Shown: positions 20,301 through 31,800, numbered from the stretch's first letter. The stretch is DNA of 64,000 nt from Opitutales bacterium (GCA_021772515.1 JAJFLU010000053.1:1-64000); one strand, 5' to 3'. A program made the numbers and translations. Notes: a model not told the origin generated them from the letters alone.

Positions 20301-20343
20301 GTCAACAATTGGCGTTACCTTTGCTACGGTGTGTCCTCTTTTT
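20281..20343 (+). repeat. Imperfect direct repeat, copy 2
   Basis: Pairs with 18655-18717, same orientation, bracketing the Rhs tip and its neighbours. Confidence 0.7.
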
Positions 20344-20571
20344 GGAAATCCTCGGGTGAAGTGTACTGGGTTTATAGGACACGGGATTCTCTTATTTTTG
20401 GTTGTTGGTTTGTTTGTCAGATTGCTTGATTTGGGTAAGGGGTTTTATTTTCTGTGCCCCCCATGGGGTCTAATTTTTTCTTTGTAATGGATCGGGCTTT
20501 GGTCGCTCTTCGAGGTGTGTTTGCGGTAGCGGTGGTAGGAGATTTTTTGGAAAATGGAAACCGTTACTGCG

Positions 20572-22335
20572 TTACATTCTTTCGAGCGTTTCGAGGCCGA
20601 GCAGGTGGAGGCCCGTTTCGAGGATTAGAAGGGTGCGGGCGCAGAGGATGAAGCGGCGCGCACGGACCTGTGGATCGTCAACTATGACTTTATCAGCGTT
20701 GTAGAAAGTGCTGAACACCCCCGCCAATTCAAAGAGGTAGCCGCAGAGAAAATGGGGTCTCCAATCGCTTAATGTCTGATTGAGGGCTGACGAAAACTCC
20801 ACCAATTTACGGGCCAGGGCCATTTCCGGTTCGGTATCGAAATCGGAGGCGTTTTCCTCTCCTTCGCCGGGCTGGAGGCCTGCCCTGCGGAAAATACTGT
20901 GGATTCGCGCCACCGCGTAGAGCAGATAGGGGGCCGTATTTCCCTCGAAACTGAGCATTTTTGCCCAGGAAAACAGGTAGTCGCTCGTCCGGTTTTGCAT
21001 GAGATCGGCATACTTGACCGCCCCGAGTCCGACAACCTTGGCCACCTTGCGGCGTTCATCTTCACCCAACTCGGGATTTTTTTCGGAGACGATTGCGTAG
21101 GCGCGATCGATCGCCTCATCGAGCAGATCCTTCAGCTTTACGGGTTCACCATCGCGGGTGCGGATCGCCTTGCCATCATTGCCCAAAATGGTGCCGAAGC
21201 TGATGTGCTCGAGCTGCGGAATAGGCAGGGGCTTTTTCTGGAACCATTTCTGCACCGTTAAAAAAAGCTGAGCAAAATGGTCGCTTTGTCGTGAATCGAC
21301 CACATAGAGGATATCCGATGCCTTGTAGTGCTCGACCCGGTGGAGGATGGTGGCGAGGTCGGTGGTGCCGTAGTTACTCGCACCGTCCGTCTTGCGAATG
21401 ATAAACGGCTGTTTGCAGAAGCGCGGATGCTCAGGGTGGAAGACCACCAATGCGCCCCTGCTTTCTTTGGCGACCTCTGAATCGATCAATTCGCGATAAA
21501 TGCGCTCCACATCGTCGCGGTAGAAACTTTCCCCCAAGACCGTGTCGAATCGTATGCCAAGCTGCTCGTAAATTTTTTCGAAAGCGCCGTAGCTGACGGC
21601 GTTGATATTTTTCCAGATGGCGAGGTTTTCCGCGTTTCCATTTTGCAGGTCAACCAGCTCCTGTCGGGCCTCATCGAGGGCTGCTGGATCTTCTTTGGTC
21701 AAGGCGACCCCTTCTTTATAGAGTACCTCCAGTTTGGCCAGTGGGTCCGAGGTGGGAAGCATGGGGTCGTAGCCGTGTTTCTTGATGATCCAGAGGAGGA
21801 TACCGAACTGCGTGCCCCAGTCTCCGATATGGTTGTCTCTTTGAACGGCGGCCCCGCAGAACTCGACCAAGCGGCAGAGAGCCTCACCGATCACCGTGGA
21901 TCTGATGTGGCCGACGTGCATCTGCTTGGCGGTATTGGGGGAGCTGTAATCAACGATGAAACTCCTACCCGTAAAGAGGCCGGAGGCGGCATTATGGAGC
22001 TGCTCTCGCGTTTTGTGAGCGGTCAGCCAACCCATCAAATAGGGGGCCTTGAGACGAAAATTTATGAATCCCGGCCCGGCAACGGCACATTCGACCAAAT
22101 TTCCGTCGATGCCTTCGGACTTTTCGAGCGTCTCGGTCAGTCGCAAGGCGATCTCGCGCGGATTTTGGCCGGATTTTCTCGAGGCAGGCAGCACGCCATT
22201 GGCCTGGAAATCGCCATGTCTCGGATCCGAAGAGCGCAGTTGGGGGTCGAAAGACTCGTCGAGGAGGTCGCCTTGGGCGGCGGCTTTTCGTATTTGCCGG
22301 TCCAGATAAAGGGAAGGATCAAACCAAATTTCCAT
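20572..22335 (-). CDS. argS: Arginyl-tRNA synthetase
   Basis: FIVDYSSPNTAKQMHVGHIRSTVIGEALCRL..NHIGDWGTQFGILL; C-terminal anticodon domain; start trimmed to MEIWFDPS. Confidence 0.96.
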   Translation of the reverse strand: MEIWFDPSLYLDRQIRKAAAQGDLLDESFDPQLRSSDPRHGDFQANGVLPASRKSGQNPREIALRLTETLEKSEGIDGNLVECAVAGPGFINFRLKAPYLMGWLTAHKTREQLHNAASGLFTGRSFIVDYSSPNTAKQMHVGHIRSTVIGEALCRLVEFCGAAVQRDNHIGDWGTQFGILLWIIKKHGYDPMLPTSDPLAKLEVLYKEGVALTKEDPAALDEARQELVDLQNGNAENLAIWKNINAVSYGAFEKIYEQLGIRFDTVLGESFYRDDVERIYRELIDSEVAKESRGALVVFHPEHPRFCKQPFIIRKTDGASNYGTTDLATILHRVEHYKASDILYVVDSRQSDHFAQLFLTVQKWFQKKPLPIPQLEHISFGTILGNDGKAIRTRDGEPVKLKDLLDEAIDRAYAIVSEKNPELGEDERRKVAKVVGLGAVKYADLMQNRTSDYLFSWAKMLSFEGNTAPYLLYAVARIHSIFRRAGLQPGEGEENASDFDTEPEMALARKLVEFSSALNQTLSDWRPHFLCGYLFELAGVFSTFYNADKVIVDDPQVRARRFILCARTLLILETGLHLLGLETLERM

Positions 22336-22589
22336 AGTAAAGTGCCTAATGGAATGGCTTAAAGAAGGGATGGGGCAAGAGTGGAATCTCCTAATATCCA
22401 TCAAAAATAGAAAAATAATACAGATTTCCGCATTTTCTGAAATCGTTGTCTTTCGCCGATTTATCCTATTTTGAGTGGGTGGCGAGGAACGCAAATTTCA
22501 GAAAATGCTCGACACGCCTATTCTTAATGGCCTAATAATAAATGGCTTATGGCTTTCCTAAAACAACTGCCGTCAAAGCAATTAATAAA

Positions 22590-23924
22590 ATGAGGAAAAA
22601 ACTGTTATCACCGCGCAAGTTCATCAAGCCTTCGTTCAAGTATTTGATCGAAAAAAAGCGGGATGGAGGGGAGTTCTCGCTGGATGAAATTCGTCATGTC
22701 GTAGATTCCGTTATGGATCGCAGCCTACCCGATTTCCAGTTGGCGGCTCTGGCTATGGCGATTTATTTTAAGGGGATGTCCGCACAGGAGACGGCCTGTT
22801 TAGCCGAGGAGATGATGCTCTCGGGGGAAGTTGTGGATCTTTCTAAAATCACAAAACCCAAAATCGACAAATATTCGACCGGCGGGGTGGGAGACAAAAC
22901 CTCACTCGTGCTGGCTCCACTGGCCGCCGCCTGTGGGGTCGTCATGCCCATGATGAATGGCGTGGACGAGGAGTTTGTCATCAGCAATCTGGATAAATTA
23001 TCCGCCATTCCCGGATTCAACCCGGTTGCCGACCTCGATAAATTTGTCCATCTGCTATCCACCGTCAATTGCGCCATCGTCGAGCAAAATCACGAGATCG
23101 CCCCGGTCGATGAGATAGTTTACGCGATGCGTCGGAAAACCGCCACCATTCCAAGCCTCCCGCTGATCACCGGCAGCGTCCTCAGCCGCAAGCTTGCCCA
23201 AGGCGCGGAAGGCCTGGTAGTCGATGTGAAATGGGGGAACGGTTCCTTTATCAAGGATGTGGAACAGGCCCGGCAACTGGCCAGATCAATCACGCGGGTA
23301 GGGCGTTCGATGAAACGCCGCTGCGTGGCGCTTGTTACCGACATGAATCAGCCACTGGGTGATACTGTGGGCACTGGCTTGGAAATAAGGGAGGCGATGC
23401 AATTGCTTCGCGGCGAGGGACCGGAAGACCTTAAAGAGCTGGTTCTCAAACTCGGAATGGAAATTGTCCGATTGGCCGGTGTGGCCGGTTCCACACTGTC
23501 AGCCAAACAGACCGTATTGAGGCATCTGGAAGATGGTTCTGCCTTGGAAAAATTTAAGCAAATGGTCGCTGCACAGGGTGGAAAGGCCGATTGGCTCGAC
23601 GATGAGAGCAAGTTTCCTGAGGCCAAGTACGTGCGTAAACTCCCCGCGCCGAAAAGAGGCTATGTCCATACCATCAATGCCGGGATGATTGCCCGGGGGG
23701 TGCAAATGCTGGCCACAGACAAAAAAGGCATATACGAGCCGACTGTGGGTGTTTCTGAAATCAAGAAAGTGGGCACTCAGGTCAAACAAGGTGAACCTCT
23801 CATGATGATCCATTACAACGACGAAGTGCGGCTGGACAGTTCGCTCGAATACCTGCGTTCCGCCTATCGTCTGGCCCCCAAACGCCCAAATCCGCCTCAG
23901 CTTATCGTCGAACGGGTGGCCTGA
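22590..23924 (+). CDS. Thymidine / pyrimidine-nucleoside phosphorylase
   Basis: FSLDEIRHVVDSVMDRSLPDFQLAALAMAIYFKGMSAQET, KYSTGGVGDKTSLVLAPLAAACG, SVLSRKLAQGAEGLVVDVKWG. Confidence 0.93.
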   Translation: MRKKLLSPRKFIKPSFKYLIEKKRDGGEFSLDEIRHVVDSVMDRSLPDFQLAALAMAIYFKGMSAQETACLAEEMMLSGEVVDLSKITKPKIDKYSTGGVGDKTSLVLAPLAAACGVVMPMMNGVDEEFVISNLDKLSAIPGFNPVADLDKFVHLLSTVNCAIVEQNHEIAPVDEIVYAMRRKTATIPSLPLITGSVLSRKLAQGAEGLVVDVKWGNGSFIKDVEQARQLARSITRVGRSMKRRCVALVTDMNQPLGDTVGTGLEIREAMQLLRGEGPEDLKELVLKLGMEIVRLAGVAGSTLSAKQTVLRHLEDGSALEKFKQMVAAQGGKADWLDDESKFPEAKYVRKLPAPKRGYVHTINAGMIARGVQMLATDKKGIYEPTVGVSEIKKVGTQVKQGEPLMMIHYNDEVRLDSSLEYLRSAYRLAPKRPNPPQLIVERVA

Positions 23925-23978
23925 TACCACACCAGTATTGCGTTTTTAGAACCTATCTCCTGACCGAGGGCTGGAGCT

Positions 23979-24536
23979 TTAAACTCTTCCCAGATAGGAA
24001 TTGTCGGCCGTGCTGACACGAATGGAGTCGCCGACGACGATAAAAAGGGGCGTTTGCACGACTAAACCCGTTTTTACAGTGACCGGCTTGAGTGCTGCCC
24101 CGGAAGTATCCCCACGCACCGCAGGCGGCGCCTCGACAACCTCGAGTTCAACCGAGGATGGCAACTGAATTTGCACCGCCCGTTCCTCCACAAACAGGAT
24201 TTCGTAGATATTACCCTCGGAGAGGAATTTGCGGGCATCTGCTACAAAAGATTCGTCTAAAATAGTGTCCTCGAATGTTTCCGGGTGCAAAAAATGACAA
24301 CCTTCACGGTCATTGTAGCTGTACTCGAGCCTTTGGGTATCGGTGGTCAGAATTTCGACGGAATCTGTGCTTCGGAATTTGGTTGTGGTAGTCGAGTTCG
24401 AGTGAAGATTTCTCAAGGTTGACTGGACGAAACCGGCCTGGCGACCCTGGGTGCGATGCAGCATCTCCAACACCAGATGGGGTATGCCGTTATAGTTAAT
24501 CACCTTGCCTTTTCGAATATCTGTGGGAGAAGCCAT
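23979..24536 (-). CDS. efp: Elongation factor P
   Basis: TDIRKGKVINYNGIPHLVLEMLHRTQGRQAGFVQSTLRNL and C-terminal SSVELEVVEAPPAVRGDTSGAALKPVTVKTGLVVQTPLFI. Confidence 0.95.
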   Translation of the reverse strand: MASPTDIRKGKVINYNGIPHLVLEMLHRTQGRQAGFVQSTLRNLHSNSTTTTKFRSTDSVEILTTDTQRLEYSYNDREGCHFLHPETFEDTILDESFVADARKFLSEGNIYEILFVEERAVQIQLPSSVELEVVEAPPAVRGDTSGAALKPVTVKTGLVVQTPLFIVVGDSIRVSTADNSYLGRV

Positions 24537-24676
24537 TTTGTATATTGGTGATAGGTTCTAGTCAGAAAACTGGTCAATATGGTGTTTGAGCACTTTCTGT
24601 CAATATTCCGAGGTGAAATTTCCGCGCTTTACAATCGGATGACTGTGCCTAAGGTGGGGAATTTCGACCCTACTCT

Positions 24677-26023
24677 ATGAAACAGCGATCAATTTTGCGC
24701 GAAGTCTCCATCAAGGGAAAGGGGTTGCACACAGGCGAAGAGGTGCAGCTCACTCTCAAACCGGCGCCGGTCGATCACGGGATCGTTTTTCGCAGGATCG
24801 ACCTCTATGGGAAACCGGAAATCGCGCCGCGTGCGAATTTGGTAACCGATCTTTATCGCAACACCGGAATGGTCTCGGGTCATGCCAAGCTGTTGACAGT
24901 GGAGCATGTATTGAGCGCCCTGAATGGTTATGGTGTGGATAATGTAGCCATTGAGTTGAATGGTGCGGAACCGCCCATCCTCGACGGGTCGGCCCGGCAT
25001 TTTGTCCAACTTTTGAAAGAAGCGGAGCCGGTAGAACAGGAAAAAGAGCGCAGCTACATGGAAATCGATGAGCCTTTATCGGTCAGCGATGGAAACCGTT
25101 CGCTCGTCGCGCTTCCCTACGATGGGCTCAAAATCACCTGCACCTCGGCCGATGATCGCGGAATCCATACCCAACATCTCTCGATCGATATTGATCCCGA
25201 TACCTATCTCAGCGAAATCGCTCCGGCGCGCACATTCACCATTTACGAGGACATCGAGGAGCTTATAAAACGCGGCAAGATTCGCGGTGGCAGTCTCGAT
25301 TCCGCAATCGTAATCAAGGGCGACAAAATACTCTCGAAAGAGCCCCTGCGGTTTAAAGATGAATTTGTGCGGCATAAGATACTGGATATTATCGGGGATA
25401 TGTGTCTGGTCGGGAAGCCGCTCAAGGCGCATATTGTGGCGGTCCGACCCGGCCACGCGCTCAACTCGAAGCTGGCAGCGGCCCTGACCGAGCGTTTTGG
25501 AGAAATTAAAACCGGCGCAGCCAAGGCCAAAAAGAAAAAGGCGAAAGCACCCCAAACCTATGTCTCAACCGACGAGACGGCCCTCGATATTCGCCGGGTT
25601 CTCGATATTCTCCCCCACCGGTATCCCTTTCTGCTCATTGACCGTGTAACCGAAATAGTCGATGAAAACGAGTTGGTGGCGTTGAAGAACGTGACCTTCA
25701 ACGAGCCTTATTTCAATGGCCATTTTCCAGGAATGCCCGTTATGCCCGGCGTCTTGCAGATCGAGGCCATGGCCCAAGCCGCCGGGGTGCTCATGCTGCG
25801 CCGGGTGGCCAGCGAGGGGAAAGTCGCGTTTTTTATGAGTTGCGACAAGGTGAAATTTCGCCGCGCGGTCAGCCCCGGAGATCAGCTCGTTATCAGCGTC
25901 AAGATAACCAAGATCCGGGCCAATAAAATAGCCGCAGCTACCTGTTCCTGCCAGGTGGCGGGTCAGGTGGTTTCCTCGGCGGATTTGATGTTCACCATCA
26001 TGGATGCGACCGATGAAGATTAA
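24677..26023 (+). CDS. lpxC/fabZ: Bifunctional LpxC deacetylase / FabZ dehydratase fusion
   Basis: LpxC half ([46 protein letters not shown]) joined by a Lys/Ala-rich linker to a FabZ half ([40 protein letters not shown]). Confidence 0.95.
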   Translation: MKQRSILREVSIKGKGLHTGEEVQLTLKPAPVDHGIVFRRIDLYGKPEIAPRANLVTDLYRNTGMVSGHAKLLTVEHVLSALNGYGVDNVAIELNGAEPPILDGSARHFVQLLKEAEPVEQEKERSYMEIDEPLSVSDGNRSLVALPYDGLKITCTSADDRGIHTQHLSIDIDPDTYLSEIAPARTFTIYEDIEELIKRGKIRGGSLDSAIVIKGDKILSKEPLRFKDEFVRHKILDIIGDMCLVGKPLKAHIVAVRPGHALNSKLAAALTERFGEIKTGAAKAKKKKAKAPQTYVSTDETALDIRRVLDILPHRYPFLLIDRVTEIVDENELVALKNVTFNEPYFNGHFPGMPVMPGVLQIEAMAQAAGVLMLRRVASEGKVAFFMSCDKVKFRRAVSPGDQLVISVKITKIRANKIAAATCSCQVAGQVVSSADLMFTIMDATDED

Positions 26024-26119
26024 CTTTTTATCGCTGTCTCCACCCGTTTTTATTTTTTCGAGTCAGGGCAATATGCCACCTGGCATCTGTGCAAACAAAC
26101 CCAACCGGGCATCGCGAAA

Positions 26120-26896
26120 TTGGCAGCTATAATCCATCCCACCGCTGTTGTTGAAAAGGGCGCAGAACTCGCTGAAGACGTATCGGTTGGCGCATTTGCC
26201 TACATCGGGGCGCGGGCGCGGATTGGGCAATCGACGGTGATACACCACCATGCAGCGGTCGAGGGCAATACGTCTGTCGGGGTTGAATGCGAAGTTTTTC
26301 CCTTTGCAGCAATTGGGGGTAAGTCCCAGGATCTTAAATTTGGCGGTGGGCACCCGCCTTTAGTGATTGGAGATCGCAATGTTTTCCGGGAGTGCTGCAC
26401 AGTGCATGGGGGAACCACGGAGGATGGCTGCACCACGGTCGGGAGCGACAACTTCTTCCTCGCCTATGCCCATGTGGCCCACGAATGCCGGGTGGGCAAT
26501 CATGTGATAATGAGCAACAACGGCACGCTGGCGGGGCATGTCACCATCGAGGACAATGTAATCATCGGAGGTTTGACGGCGATCCACCAGTTTTGCCGCA
26601 TCGGGCGGAATGCATTTTTGGGAGGCTGCGCCAAAGTAGTGCAAGACGTGCCACCCTATATGATCGCAGACGGCAATCCGGCCAAGGTGCGGGCCGTAAA
26701 TAAAATCGGGATGCAGCGACATGGTTGCTCGGAGGAGGAGATTTTGCAGGCGCGGAGGGTATTCAAAATACTTTACGGCAGTGGGTTAAATCGCTCTCAG
26801 GCAATGGATAAATTGCGGAATGAGGAAGACTCGGAATCGACCATCATCAAGATTATTATCGAATTTATCGAAAAGAGCGAACGAGGTCTGGCCTGA
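26120..26896 (+). CDS. lpxA: UDP-N-acetylglucosamine acyltransferase
   Basis: Left-handed beta-helix hexapeptides; IHPTAVVEKGAELAEDVSVGAFAYIG; HVAHECRVGNHVIMSNNGTLAGHV; TTG start. Confidence 0.95.
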   Translation: MAAIIHPTAVVEKGAELAEDVSVGAFAYIGARARIGQSTVIHHHAAVEGNTSVGVECEVFPFAAIGGKSQDLKFGGGHPPLVIGDRNVFRECCTVHGGTTEDGCTTVGSDNFFLAYAHVAHECRVGNHVIMSNNGTLAGHVTIEDNVIIGGLTAIHQFCRIGRNAFLGGCAKVVQDVPPYMIADGNPAKVRAVNKIGMQRHGCSEEEILQARRVFKILYGSGLNRSQAMDKLRNEEDSESTIIKIIIEFIEKSERGLA

Positions 26897-27023
26897 GGGC
26901 GAGGCTATTGGCCCTAAAACGTTTATTGTCTGTCGGTTGGTTCGATTTCTCGAATTAAATCGGGTTAATTTCATCCATTCCTGGCCGACATATGTGATGT
27001 GCTTCTGAGCATGGAGCACGACT

Positions 27024-28196
27024 ATGAGCGCACAGATAAAAATTGAGCTGACGGGGCAGAAAATCCTCGTGATCGACGACGATGTGACCACTCGCCGTTT
27101 GGTCCGCCGCGTACTTGAAACCAAGGGTATCGTGGTGGACGAGGCGGGAAGCGGTCTGGAGGGGTTGGAAATGATTCCCGAGTTTCAGCCCGATCTTGTT
27201 TTACTCGATATCGTGATGCCGGGGCTCGATGGCTACGAAACCTGCCGGGAAATCAAGAAACTGCCCGGCTGTGTCGATTTGCCGGTAATTTTTCTCACCG
27301 CCAAGGCAGACACCACCGCCGTGGTTAAAGCGCTCTCCGACGGTGGTTCCGACTATATCACCAAACCCTTTCGCGCGGGGGAGGCTTTGGCCCGTATCAA
27401 GGTCCACCTCGAATTACGCACATTGATGGGCATTCACAAGGATTATATAAAAGCGCTGCGTAAAGCCAATCAGGCCAAAAGCAAACTCATGGGAGTCGTT
27501 TCCCACGACCTGAAAAATCCCCTCGTTTCGATTCGTGGGCTGGCCGAATTTTTGGGCGATGGCGTTGCCGGACCGATGAACAGCGACCAGGTTTCAATTA
27601 TTCAAAGCATCTTTTCGGCTTCCGACAACATGCTCGCCTTGGTGGATGACCTCATCGACTACGCCGTAACCGACCACCGTGAGGATCGCAAAGAATCGAC
27701 ACCCACCACACCCAATGACCTCGAGGAAGTGGTTCGGAGCGCCGTCACTCTATTTCGATTCAACGCGGCCCAAAAGGAAATAAAGATTCAACTCAAGGAC
27801 CAAGGCCGGTTGCCCAATATTCCATTCGACCAGAGGCAGATTCGCCGGGTGATCGATAATCTGTTGAGTAATGCCATTAAATTTTCGCCGCCGCAGAGAT
27901 CGGTGGAAATCAATCTGCACAATGGTGGCAATACGTTGCGATGCGAGGTGGCCGATGAAGGCCCCGGTATCCCCGAGGATGAAGTTCCCAACATTTTTCT
28001 GGAATTTGGGACTACCTCGGTCAAACCCACCGGGGGAGAAATGAGCACGGGACTCGGGCTGTCTATCTGCAAAAAAATCGTTGAATCACACGGCGGTGAA
28101 ATATCCTTCCGCAACCGGCCCGAGGGTGGCTGCCTATTTGCATTCACTCTGCCCCTGCAAGCACCCGTAGAGGACGAGATTTTGGCGAGCTGTTAA
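27024..28196 (+). CDS. Receiver domain plus histidine kinase hybrid protein
   Basis: REC domain ILVIDDDVTTRRLVRRVL..DLVLLDIVMPGLDGYE; HisKA VVSHDLKNPLVSIRG; HATPase DNLLSNAIKFSP, GPGIP, GLGLSICKKIVESHGG. Confidence 0.95.
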   Translation: MSAQIKIELTGQKILVIDDDVTTRRLVRRVLETKGIVVDEAGSGLEGLEMIPEFQPDLVLLDIVMPGLDGYETCREIKKLPGCVDLPVIFLTAKADTTAVVKALSDGGSDYITKPFRAGEALARIKVHLELRTLMGIHKDYIKALRKANQAKSKLMGVVSHDLKNPLVSIRGLAEFLGDGVAGPMNSDQVSIIQSIFSASDNMLALVDDLIDYAVTDHREDRKESTPTTPNDLEEVVRSAVTLFRFNAAQKEIKIQLKDQGRLPNIPFDQRQIRRVIDNLLSNAIKFSPPQRSVEINLHNGGNTLRCEVADEGPGIPEDEVPNIFLEFGTTSVKPTGGEMSTGLGLSICKKIVESHGGEISFRNRPEGGCLFAFTLPLQAPVEDEILASC

Positions 28197-28271
28197 ACGG
28201 TGATTTCAGGATTGGGCCAGATCCGAATCGGGTGAATATAAGGATACAATTTAATCTTCCTCCTCCTCACC

Positions 28272-28331
28272 CTCTTTGTCTTCGTCTATGTTGAAAATAA
28301 AAAAATAACGGAAGAAGACGAAGAGCAAGAG
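28272..28331. repeat. Imperfect inverted repeat between convergent genes
   Basis: CTCTTTGTCTTCGTCT (28272-28287) pairs 14/16 with AGACGAAGAGCAAGAG (28316-28331), within flanking pyrimidine- and purine-rich tracts 28256-28348. Confidence 0.6.
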
Positions 28332-28366
28332 GAAGACGAAGACGAAGCAGTTGTCGAAATAACGCC

Positions 28367-28678
28367 TTATTTTCGTGTCATTTCGCCCAGATCCCGGAGG
28401 TATTGAAAACTGTAGAGGCCGGTGTGGTGGCCGTCGCTGAAATTGAAGCGCAGGGCGTAGCTGCCGACCTGCTGCCAGTCGATTACCTCGACACCGGGAA
28501 ATTCCTTTGGGCCATTCCCTCCTTCGCGTCGACCGAATAAGTCCATCTCACCGGTATTTTCCGCGCTGGGGGAGTAGGCCCGTAGTTTGGCCATGGGAAA
28601 ATAGTCCTCGCGGCCGTCCTGCCAAAGGACTGCGATTTCATTGCCGATGGCCTGAATATCTTTTGGTGGTGGTATCAC
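28367..28678 (-). CDS. DUF971 family protein
   Basis: GVEVIDWQQVGSYALRFNFSDGHHTGLYSFQYLRDL matches the DUF971 core. Confidence 0.85.
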   Translation of the reverse strand: MIPPPKDIQAIGNEIAVLWQDGREDYFPMAKLRAYSPSAENTGEMDLFGRREGGNGPKEFPGVEVIDWQQVGSYALRFNFSDGHHTGLYSFQYLRDLGEMTRK

Positions 28679-28807
28679 AAGGGTCGATGAGAGCCTATTC
28701 AGCGAGGCTGGGCAAAATAATTTCGGAATTTTTCTAATAAATTCCTGTTTAAATCGTTTATTCTTTTATCGTAAAGACGGGATAAATTTGTTAATAACGG
28801 AACTATA

Positions 28808-31800
28808 ATGCAGGGACACCTTTCTATAAATGGAATCAACTTCACAAAAGTGAAAGTCTTCGCAATAGCCATTTTGGCCGCTGGACTGATGTTTTCGGTC
28901 GCCCTTGGTCAAGATCAGGAACCGGTTTTGGCGCCTGATGAGAGCCCGGTTGCGCAAAGTTTTGCCGATTTGAGGGCCGAGGCTGAGGTTCACTATGGCA
29001 ACAAGAGCTATTCTCTTGCAAAAGAGGTTTACGGACAAGCTCTGAAGCTGGAATTGACGCCCTCGGAAGCACGCTGGGTGCGATATCGGCTGAGTGATAC
29101 CCTTTGGAGAGTCACGGTAGCAGGCGGGGGCGGGGATTACGGCCCTATCGAAAAAGCACACAAGGATCTGGAAAAACTGGCCCTGGAATTGGAAAAGCTG
29201 GATGGCCCTAGCCCCATACTCTGGGCTGATATTCAGGAATCCCTCGGCGATTCCTGGTGGTTTCCGCCTTTTTCCCGCAATTTGAGTACAGCATGGACTC
29301 ATTATCAACGCGCCCTTGATTTTTGGGCTAATTCTAAAGACCTGGAAACTGCCCGCAGCCGTTATCTGGGGATAGTATGGAAGGCTGCGGGCAATCCGGA
29401 TCCCGCAGACCAGTATTATGGCTATTGGTATGGTAATATTCTCCCAATTGATGTCCTCGAAAATGTGCTCAAAATTGCCGTAGCTGCGGAAGATCAAGCG
29501 CATGCACATTATTTGTTGGCAATGGCGCTAAGTAAACAAACTAGTCGGCCACAATTACTTGCACGCGTAGCGGAGGAATATTCTGCAGCAATTAATCTGG
29601 GTGGCGAAAGCTCCTGGAATGATGATGCCCTGTTTCAATATGCTCAATGGGCAGCCCGAAGCGGAGTTACCTCCTATGACGACAACGGAGACCTTCTCCT
29701 TGAACCTGACTATGAAAAAGCACTGAGCCTCTACCAGCGAATTCTAGACGAGTTCGGCAAAGGTGAAACCCAATACTATCGGAATGCGAAGGATGCCATC
29801 AAAAGGATCATTGAGCCGCAACTGAGTGTCTATCTCACCCACACCTACCTGCCGGGCTCGGAGCCGGAAATTATTCTCAACTGGCGAAATTTGGAATCTG
29901 TCGAAATTTCACTCTATCCGATCGAGATGACCAAGGCGATTCAATTCAAGAATTCCGAATATCACGATACTGGAGATTGGTTGGATGTTATCGATATCGA
30001 GGAAATGGAAGCCTTCCATTCGTTCACTCTGGATGAGAAGGCCAAACGACCTTACTACCGGCTCTCCGAACAATACCGACTCGACATCGAGGTTACCGCT
30101 GGGGCCTATGTGGTTGAAGCGGTTGGAGGTAGTAGCGAAGTCCGCGACCTACTTTTGGTGACCGACGCCGCGCTGGTCTTGAAATCAACTGAAAATGAGG
30201 TTTTGGCCTTTATGTGCGATTCCTTTACCGGGACACCTATGGTGGAAGCCGAAGTTGTCTTATGGGAAAGCAGCTACGACGGAAGAAATAAGCATATTAA
30301 CAAAAGGGCGGGCATTACGGATGAAAATGGTCTGGTATATTTTCAATTTACGGAAAAAAGTCAGCATCGAGAGTATTTTGCCAGCGCACGGAGGGAAGGC
30401 CGCCAGGCTTTCGCTTTATCGCAGGGATATTCTTATGGATACCGCCAGGATTTTCAATGGAAGGTCTATGCTTACGCGGACAGGCCAGCCTATCGACCTG
30501 GCGGCACCGCCAAATGGAAGATCATCGCCCGACAGCACGATGCCGACAGCTATCGCGTCCCCACCGATGAGCAAATCAAGTTCACCCTCATAGATTCGCG
30601 TGGTCAGAAAGTGGACGAGGGAATTCTGCGACTCAATGCCTTCGGGGCCGCTTGGGGAGAAACCTCCCTGACCGAGGAGATGTCCCTCGGCTCTTATCAA
30701 ATTCAGTTAACTCGCCAATCTACTGGTGAGAATATAGGCTACACCCAACTGTTTCGTCTGGAAGAGTACAAACTGCCGGATTTCAAGGTTGAGATAGGCA
30801 TCGCGGGTGGTGATGAAGAGGGGCCGGAGGTTTTTCGTTTGGGCGATACCGTTACAGGTAAAATCCAGGCGGACTATTATTTTGGTGGTCCCGTTCCCAA
30901 CGCGGAAATCGAAATTGTCATTTACCAGAGTCCTTTTTACCACTGGTGGATGCCGGAGCGTGAGTATAGCTGGTTGTATTTCAATCAGGGAGACCAAAAC
31001 CGATACCTGAATTACGGTGGACCCGGATCAGTAATAAAACGCGAGACCCTGCAAACCGATTCCACCGGTGCGGCCTCATTTTCCTTCGATACACCGCAAT
31101 CGTCCGACACGGATTTTCAATACACGGTGGAAGCACGGGTTACTGATGCCTCGCGGCGTGAAATCACAGCTTCCAAGGCCCTCAAAGTTACCCGCCAAGG
31201 CTATTATGTTTACCTTCAACCGGAGCATCAAATTTACCAGCCGGGAGATACTGCCGAAATTTCTGTTCGCACTCTCGATGCCAATAGTCGACCCATTTCC
31301 GCAGATGGTCGGTTGCGGCTCACTCATGAGTATTGGAGAGAGATCTGGACCGATGACCGGGGCAGGGAGATTTCCGGCAAGCAAATGGAGGAATTGCGGG
31401 AAAAATCCGGGCGGCGGTTTTCCTTCGGGGCTTCCTCCAGCGATTATCGGTTGAAGAAAGAAGGCTATAAAACCGAGGAAATCGAGGTGACCACGGTCAC
31501 AACCAATGATAAGGGCGAGGCCGTTTATCGCATAGTTGTTCCCAAAGAAGGCTATTTTAAAGTCGCCTGGGTAAGTCGGGAAAATAATGGACAACCCATC
31601 AAGGCAGACACCGCATTTTGGGCCAGCACCGAAGGGAGCGCCGATATCGGCTATCGCCCCGGTGGAGTCTCCATCGTGGTGGACAAAGACACTTTCCGGC
31701 CCGGTGAAAAAGCGCCGGTCATGATTTCAACCCCCGCTTCGGGCCGCACCGTTCTTTTCAGCGTGGGGGCAAATAACCTGCAATCTTACCAAATCCTGCG

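Noticed and set aside
28258-28360. Minus-strand frame encoding FVFVFLLLFVFFRYFFIFNIDEDKEGEEEED*, looking like a TM helix plus acidic tail
   Set aside because: No start codon or ribosome site found; the hydrophobic and acidic runs are what the asymmetric repeat would encode by chance
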